64,000 nucleotides of DNA from Nostoc sp. NMS2 (lineage in GTDB: Bacteria; Cyanobacteriota; Cyanobacteriia; Cyanobacteriales; Nostocaceae): NCBI RefSeq assembly GCF_017115105.1, contig NZ_JABXKH010000135.1, positions 116,386-180,385 of the forward strand. Reading direction: 5' to 3'. The notes under the pieces are model-generated. The model was not told the origin of the DNA. It made no database searches and saw nothing but the letters and a program-made list of their open reading frames with translations. Made by a program: the position numbers and the translations under genes. Below, one piece after another: positions 62,391 through 64,000 of this stretch. Each line of letters starts with the position of its first letter. Positions within the stretch are counted from its first letter, which is position 1.

Positions 62391-62508
62391 GCGCGTAGGG
62401 GGAGCATCGTTGTAGACATCGCTAGTCAGCAGGGATTCTTACAGAAAGTGATCGCCAAACCATAGCATAGATTTAGAGTGCGTAGGCATAGCCCGTCGTA
62501 GACATCGC
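62391..62508. repeat. Two short palindromic repeats (GTAGACATCGC family)
   Basis: GCGCGTAGGGGGAGCATCG through GTAGACATCGC at about 62391-62422, and a 29-bp copy at 62480-62508 that is the inverse of the 20518 type. A related copy lies at 63391-63420. The 220-bp gap between the PIN remnant and the DUF5615 gene holds nothing else. Confidence 0.65.
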
Positions 62509-62542
62509 TCCTTTGCATATTTTCACACAAAGCGATCGCAGG

Positions 62543-62914
62543 TTAAAAATTTTCAATATATTTTCTTAGAAACACTAATTGATTTGCCATATCCTCGGCT
62601 TCTACACTTTCTACTAACTTCAACAAGCCTCGCAACTGTTCTCCAATTGCATAGCTCTGCTTGGCAGCAAGTACAATACCTGAATGCTTTTGTTGCTGTT
62701 CGAGATAAGCTTTATGCAATCGACAAAAATCACCAACATTGAAACTATAAATAATACGTTTCTGTTCCGTTGCCCAGATTAATTGGCTATCATCAGATGA
62801 TCCTAATCTATCTGCTTCAGCCGTTGTCATTACATCAATCCCTGCATTGCGTAAGCCATTAGATAAAGATTTCTTGCCAGCATCTTCATCTAAATAGAAG
62901 CGAATTTGACTCAT
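62543..62914 (-). CDS. DUF5615 PIN-like toxin
   Basis: 123 residues, complete. IRFYLDEDAGKKSLSNGLRN with the acidic D-E-D, DVMTTAEADRLGSSDDSQLI and FNVGDFCRLH show the DUF5615 PIN-like fold. Unlike the gene at 24902 its frame is open to the end (ANQLVFLRKYIENF). It overlaps the DUF433 antitoxin by ATGA (62911-62914). A working type II module, by sequence. Confidence 0.88.
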   Translation of the reverse strand: MSQIRFYLDEDAGKKSLSNGLRNAGIDVMTTAEADRLGSSDDSQLIWATEQKRIIYSFNVGDFCRLHKAYLEQQQKHSGIVLAAKQSYAIGEQLRGLLKLVESVEAEDMANQLVFLRKYIENF

Positions 62915-63204
62915 GCAAAATTACCTGACATCCACTTCGTTTCCAGCGCATTACATTCTGCTTGATATAAAGCAATTTCTTTATCCATTGCCTCCTGATT
63001 AGCATAGTAATAGGCAAGCGCCGCATAAACTTGCGCTAAGGATAAGTGTGGATATTCTGTGACAATATCTTGAGGAGATAAGCCTGCTTGAGAATCCATC
63101 ACAATGTTTTGAACCGTCATGCGCGTACCAGCAATGCAAGGGCGACCTCCAGCAACTTGAGGTGTCCTCACAATTAGGGTTCCAATATCAACTATTGCTA
63201 CCAT
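62911..63204 (-). CDS. DUF433 domain antitoxin
   Basis: 97 residues, complete: TPQVAGGRPCIAGTRMTVQN and GLSPQDIVTEYPHLSLAQVY are the DUF433 signature. First gene of the DUF433/DUF5615 unit. It is a second copy of the arrangement at 25243, with limited sequence likeness, so the two modules are not recent duplicates. Confidence 0.9.
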   Translation of the reverse strand: MVAIVDIGTLIVRTPQVAGGRPCIAGTRMTVQNIVMDSQAGLSPQDIVTEYPHLSLAQVYAALAYYYANQEAMDKEIALYQAECNALETKWMSGNFA

Positions 63205-63604
63205 GTTTTTTCCACTCTAACTGAATCAATGAATCTTCCACGTCTATTCTAGAGTTTAATAATACATAGCAGTTCTGGCTCTAACAAAATTATAGATGCA
63301 ACCAAACCAACCGGCTTAAGCGACCTGGCTGAACCCTGCCAGGAGACATGCTTACAGAAAGCGATCGCCAAACCATAGCAAAAATTTACGGTGCGTAGGG
63401 GGAGCATCATCGTAGACATCATCTCTTGGTACTTCTTTCATTTCAGAAAAACTCAGATAAGACTAATATATTTAAGGTAAATAATTATCATCTAATAATT
63501 GTGAAAGAGTGTAAGGACATTTTTATAGAAAATCGGACTAGGTTTAGGTTGGTTTTTCAAGCAAGTGATATAATGATAGTTAATTATTATTAATCAACTA
63601 GAAT
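63205..63604. other. 400-bp intergenic region
   Basis: Between divergent TA modules. It holds a HIP1-type site and a GTGCGTAGGGGGAGCATCAT repeat copy (63391). AT-rich upstream of 63605 with TAATTATTATTAATC. Nothing else recognised. Confidence 0.5.
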
Positions 63605-63868
63605 ATGCTAAAATACCTAACAATTACAGAAGCACAAGAGCAACTTCTAGATTTACCAGACGATTTAAAAGAAGATCCAATAATTATTACCAAACATGGT
63701 AAACCAGTAATAGCTGCAATTAGTTTTGAGAAATACGAATCTTTACTAGAAACTCTGGCAATTTTATCTGATAAAGAATTTACCCAAGAATTACAAGAAA
63801 GTATAGCTCAAGGAGAGAGGGGAGAAACTATTAGTTGGAATAATGCCAAACTCAAACTCGGACTCTGA
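63605..63868 (+). CDS. Phd/YefM family antitoxin
   Basis: 87 residues. MLKYLTITEAQEQLLDLPDD, then DPIIITKHGKPVIAAISFEK and YESLLETL are the Phd/YefM pattern: N-terminal DNA-binding and dimer domain, C-terminal toxin-binding tail. It should repress its own operon and neutralise a RelE/ParE-type toxin, which follows with an overlapping start at 63843. Confidence 0.92.
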   Translation: MLKYLTITEAQEQLLDLPDDLKEDPIIITKHGKPVIAAISFEKYESLLETLAILSDKEFTQELQESIAQGERGETISWNNAKLKLGL

Positions 63869-64000
63869 CATACCACAGTCTGATAATATTGAATTTGAAA
63901 TTCAGTTAACACCTCCAGGGTTAGCGCGTCTCAAACCCTATTGACAGAGGGATTATGGCAGAGGGTCTGAGTTTGGGAGAGCCGCAGCCAAAACAGAAAC
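63843..64000 (+). pseudogene. RelE/ParE-type toxin, frameshifted, runs off window
   Basis: From ATG 63843 (overlapping the antitoxin by 26 bp): MPNSNSDSDIPQSDNIEFEI then QLTPPGLARLKPY and TGA (63942-63944). Another frame continues IDRGIMAEGLSLGEPQPK to the window edge, the natural continuation of cyanobacterial RelE-like toxins. The shift lies near 63936-63944. It is a broken toxin unless the sequence has an error there. Confidence 0.7.

Overview
The window looks like chromosomal DNA of a filamentous, Nostoc-type cyanobacterium. The octamer GCGATCGC (HIP1) occurs throughout. There are tandem heptamer arrays, many short palindromic (MITE-like) repeats, NDH-1 subunit NdhD, an RRM protein gene next to rpsU, CHASE2- and zinc-ribbon-type Ser/Thr kinases, NB-ARC ATPases, and many small toxin-antitoxin modules. 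Genus level is an inference from style, not from a search.

The most notable locus is at about 3.5-6.0 kb. A Ro60/Rsr protein gene (TROVE plus vWA) is preceded by three tRNA-shaped RNA genes and followed by one more. In each, the position of the anticodon arm is taken by a Y-RNA module: a CTTGCC strand, a small apical hairpin, then GGCCGACGAAT and GGGTTATC-like blocks. These are bacterial Y RNAs of the YrlA (tRNA-mimic) type, in an unusual four-copy cluster. The rsr leader also carries a 16-base hairpin that differs at one base from the apical part of the first Y RNA and sits just before the ribosome-binding site, which suggests autoregulation.

Layout: 0.1-3.2 kb, phosphodiester glycosidase, pyrD and a membrane protein with a possible operator cluster. 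3.5-6.3 kb, the Ro60/Y RNA locus and a MITE with 10-bp target duplications. 6.3-14.1 kb, a peptidoglycan-binding membrane protein, an NB-ARC STAND ATPase, glutathione reductase and a CHASE2 kinase. 14.8-22.6 kb, NYN protein, leuA, a broken GNAT gene, a SnoaL-like protein, a 21-bp tandem array, gene debris, an intact GNAT and a RecQ helicase. 22.9-27.4 kb, an S9 peptidase and a cluster of TA-like pairs. 27.6-38.3 kb, pheS, surE, an MBL hydrolase, ribF, a MoxR ATPase, a TnpB remnant, a diheme cytochrome and secA. 38.4-50.5 kb, retropepsin and UPF0175, a lipoprotein, a large membrane-anchored methyltransferase, a penicillin acylase, ndhD, two-component genes and csbD. 50.7-57.9 kb, inverted repeats, rbp-rpsU, a zinc-ribbon kinase, a pentapeptide protein and an M20 hydrolase. 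58-64 kb, hemerythrin, typA and several TA modules.

A second theme is decay of TA toxins. The DUF5615 toxin (24.9-25.2 kb) and the PIN toxin (61.9-62.3 kb) each have one in-frame TAG where a CAG would be natural, and the RelE-type toxin at the right edge is frameshifted. The antitoxins next to them are intact. A third theme is a 26-29 bp palindromic repeat that lies in frame inside two proteins, the CHASE2 kinase and the diheme cytochrome, and also in intergenic DNA. Most other genes are ordinary housekeeping or regulatory genes.
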